Below are positions 5,247 through 7,264 of a stretch of DNA of 7,264 bases, piece by piece (the stretch's first letter is position 1; every line of letters begins with the position of its first letter). The stretch is taken from NCBI GenBank assembly GCA_021851985.1, contig JAJZOS010000037.1:1-7264 (forward strand), in the 5' to 3' direction. Position numbers and translations under genes: made by a program. The notes beneath the pieces were generated by a model. It made no database searches, was not told the origin of the DNA, and saw nothing but the letters and a program-made list of their open reading frames with translations. Origin of the DNA: Microcaldota archaeon. GTDB taxonomy: Archaea; Micrarchaeota; Micrarchaeia; Micrarchaeales; CABMGC01.

Positions 5247-6980
5247 ATGGCAAGCGTTTCTGTAAGAATAGTCGGTGCGAACGGCGACGGGGTAGAATCC
5301 AGCGGCGCGCTTCTTATAAAAGTGGCAACCAGAAATGGGCTAAACGTTTTTGGATACAGGGGATACCAATCAATAATACGCGGTGGGCACGTATGGTACC
5401 AGATAAGGATATCCGATTCAAAGCTCTACAGCCACGGCGAGGGCATAGACATCCTTATAGCTCTTAATCAAGATTCAATAACTTACCAGAAAAGCCATCT
5501 TAATCCAAATGCAATAGTAATTTATGATCCGTCAAAGATAAAAGTGGACGAGCTCGACGCTACGAAATTCAGGCTTGTAAAGCTTCCGATGCTTGACATT
5601 GCAATAGAAGTGAGTGGAGATCCGATAATGAGGAATACCGTTGCAATAGGCGCAGCACTAAAATTCATTGGCATAGACATAAGTGTATTCAATGAAGTCA
5701 TCAAAAGCATGTTCGGCAGGAAGGGCGAGAAGGTAGTTGAGAGTAACATAAAGGCAGCTTCAAGAGGATACGACAGCGAAGGCGTTTCAATGGTCTTCAA
5801 CATAAAAGGAGACGGAAAACAGAGGTACGCACTTGATGGCAACACTGCACTATCCATAGGCGCGTACGCAAGCGGATGCAAATTCTATGCGGCATATCCA
5901 ATGACTCCTGCAAGCAGCATATTGCATTGGTTTGCAGCACATGAAAATAAAGGAGTCATGCCCAAGCAGACAGAGGACGAGATCGCCGCGATAAACATGA
6001 CGATAGGCGCCGCAAGCGCAGGAGCCAGGGCGATGTGCGGAACCAGCGGCGGAGGATTTTCGTTAATGGTGGAAGGGCTTGGCCTGGCCGGAATGCTTGA
6101 AACACCAATAGTTGTAGTGGAATCCCAAAGAACCGGACCCAGCACAGGTCTCCCTACAAAGACAGAGCAGGCAGACCTCCTGTTTGTGATGCACGCCTCC
6201 CAAGGGGAATTTCCCAGAATAGTCGTTGCACCAAGGAGCATAGAGGAGAGCTTCAAGATAGCAAGCGAGGCATTCAACCTTGCAGACAGATACCAATGTC
6301 CAGTGCTGATAATGATGGATTTGTATCTTTCAGAGCATATCGAAAGCATTGACGGATTTGATTTCGACAGCATAACAATCGATAGGGGCAAGATAGTGAC
6401 GCAGAAAACTGATGAAGGAAGATTCAAGAGATACTTGATCACAGAAGACGGCATATCGCCAAGGTCTTTTCCGGGTGCAAGAGGTCTCGAATTCATTGCA
6501 GGCAGCGATGAGCACAACGAATATGGCGATTTGATAAGCGATGCTTTTGCAGGGATTGATTCTTCCATAGAAATAAGAAATAAGATGCATGAGAAGAGGA
6601 TGAGGAAGATGGATACCATGCTCAAGAATGAGAGCATCTTCGTCCCTCACATTGAAAATGAAAATGCAGATTACTTTTTAGTAACTTTCGGTTCAACTAC
6701 CATTCCTGCCCGCGAAGCTGTCGAAATCCTAAAGTCCAAAGGGCTAAATTTTGGCATCATATCATTCAATTACATATTGCCGCTTGACAAGGAGAAGACA
6801 AAGGCTATGCTGCAGGGAAAGAGGATGATAAATGTTGAAGCCAACTTTACAGGGCAGCTTGCAAAGGTAATAATGATGAATACTGGAATAGAGATAAAAG
6901 AAAGCATACTGAAGTATGATGGTGAAGCATTTACAGGAGAAAGCATAGCAAGCGAGGCGCTAAAGATTGTTAAAAAATGA
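5247..6980 (+). CDS. korA: 2-oxoacid:ferredoxin oxidoreductase, fused gamma-alpha subunit
   Basis: This encodes a 577-residue subunit of a cytoplasmic enzyme that oxidises 2-oxoacids (pyruvate, 2-oxoglutarate or similar) with CoA to acyl-CoA and CO2, reducing ferredoxin, or runs in reverse. Residues 1 to about 185 form the gamma domain (IVGANGDGVESSG near 8-20, IIRGGHVWYQIRIS near 43-56). Residues from about 190 form the alpha pyrimidine-binding domain, with AAYPMTPASS (215-224), QTEDEIAAIN (241-250), CGTSGGGFSLM (264-274) and SQRTGPSTGLPTKTEQADL (293-311). A C-terminal domain follows from about 475. Fusion of gamma and alpha with beta next door is the two-subunit layout known from Sulfolobus, which lacks a separate ferredoxin-like delta subunit. 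The family's YPITP motif reads YPMTP here. Substrate cannot be assigned, so the symbol is only a family label. The ATG at 5247 is preferred over an upstream in-frame TTG at 5235. Confidence 0.92.
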   Translation: MASVSVRIVGANGDGVESSGALLIKVATRNGLNVFGYRGYQSIIRGGHVWYQIRISDSKLYSHGEGIDILIALNQDSITYQKSHLNPNAIVIYDPSKIKVDELDATKFRLVKLPMLDIAIEVSGDPIMRNTVAIGAALKFIGIDISVFNEVIKSMFGRKGEKVVESNIKAASRGYDSEGVSMVFNIKGDGKQRYALDGNTALSIGAYASGCKFYAAYPMTPASSILHWFAAHENKGVMPKQTEDEIAAINMTIGAASAGARAMCGTSGGGFSLMVEGLGLAGMLETPIVVVESQRTGPSTGLPTKTEQADLLFVMHASQGEFPRIVVAPRSIEESFKIASEAFNLADRYQCPVLIMMDLYLSEHIESIDGFDFDSITIDRGKIVTQKTDEGRFKRYLITEDGISPRSFPGARGLEFIAGSDEHNEYGDLISDAFAGIDSSIEIRNKMHEKRMRKMDTMLKNESIFVPHIENENADYFLVTFGSTTIPAREAVEILKSKGLNFGIISFNYILPLDKEKTKAMLQGKRMINVEANFTGQLAKVIMMNTGIEIKESILKYDGEAFTGESIASEALKIVKK

Positions 6981-6987
6981 TGATATT

Positions 6988-7264
6988 ATGCCAGGTTCAA
7001 ATCCAACTGCAAACCAGAACACAAAGCAAAAGCAGAATTTTGCTTCAGGAGTAAAACCCATATGGTGTCCAGGATGCGGGGACTTTTCTGTAGAGGCGGC
7101 GTTAATGAAAGCAGTGCAGGAGATAGGAATAGAGAAGGAGCGCGTTGTGATAGTTTCAGGAATAGGATGCAGCTCTGCAATGCCTCATCCGTTCAGCACA
7201 TACGGCATACACAGCCTTCACGGACGTCTTCTCCCCGTCGCTGCAGGGGTCAAGCTCGCAAACG
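6988..7264 (+). CDS. korB: 2-oxoacid:ferredoxin oxidoreductase, beta subunit (N-terminal part)
   Basis: These are the first 92 codons of the thiamine diphosphate and iron-sulfur binding beta subunit; the gene runs off the right edge. WCPGCGDFSV (26-35) holds the CxxC pair Cys27/Cys30, and SGIGCSS (57-63) supplies Cys61. These are three of the four usual ligands for the [4Fe-4S] cluster; the fourth would lie beyond the window. IHSLHGRLLPVAAGVKLAN (74-92) matches the conserved H..HGR..P.A.G.K.AN segment of the family, at the start of the ThDP-binding domain. The ATG at 6988 is 7 nt after the alpha stop, so the two subunits are surely co-transcribed. No strong Shine-Dalgarno is seen in the gap. 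The N-terminal tail of about 20 residues before the CxxC is rich in Asn, Gln and Lys and looks unstructured. Confidence 0.94.
   Translation, partial: MPGSNPTANQNTKQKQNFASGVKPIWCPGCGDFSVEAALMKAVQEIGIEKERVVIVSGIGCSSAMPHPFSTYGIHSLHGRLLPVAAGVKLAN

Noticed and set aside
5885..6637. Open frame of 250 codons on the minus strand
   Set aside because: It lies wholly antisense to the conserved alpha subunit of the oxidoreductase and has no family features.
1..7264. Search for mobile element, CRISPR, tRNA/rRNA or defence genes
   Set aside because: No transposase-like or integrase-like frame, spaced repeat array, cloverleaf-like sequence or rRNA stretch was seen; gene content is accounted for by the listed genes.

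Overview
This window is archaeal chromosome. Three things support that: archaeal-type ribosomal proteins in the order L3-L4-L23-L2, a class I HMG-CoA reductase of the archaeal mevalonate (membrane lipid) pathway, and two secreted proteins with class III (type IV pilin-like) signal peptides. The pilin leader, with its QSAMEYLMTYGWAILI-like stretch, resembles leaders I associate with Micrarchaeota/ARMAN-type and other DPANN archaea. That placement is an inference from memory. The domain Archaea is secure.

Layout. Positions 1-5094 are all read on the minus strand, in transcription order: HMG-CoA reductase (5094-3853), pilin-like protein B (3819-3202), pilin-like protein A (3070-2441), then L3 (2292-1333), L4 (1326-514), L23 (517-266) and the N-terminal 81 codons of L2 (243-1, cut by the window edge). 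From 5247 rightwards, on the plus strand, lie the fused gamma-alpha subunit of a 2-oxoacid:ferredoxin oxidoreductase (5247-6980) and the first 92 codons of its beta subunit (6988-7264, cut by the edge). The 152-bp divergent region 5095-5246 carries a TATA-like box for each direction.

How the genes work together. L3-L4-L23-L2 is a tightly packed ribosomal operon with a 6-bp gap, an ATGA overlap and a 22-bp gap. It appears to have its own promoter and a strong Shine-Dalgarno (SD) site ahead of L3. HMG-CoA reductase makes mevalonate for isoprenoid lipids. The oxidoreductase pair interconverts 2-oxoacids and acyl-CoA with ferredoxin as electron carrier, so it sits close to the acetyl-CoA supply, but no regulatory link is visible. 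The pilin-like genes are a tandem paralogous pair whose upstream leaders and signal-peptide codons are almost identical (171 of 175 bp) while their exported domains have diverged.

No stretch over 300 bp lacks a gene. The main non-coding structure is a pair of overlapping perfect palindromes upstream of the L3 promoter. I do not see a defence system, mobile element, CRISPR array or RNA gene. Most of the content is conserved housekeeping; the pilin duplication and the L3 upstream region are the parts that deserve attention.
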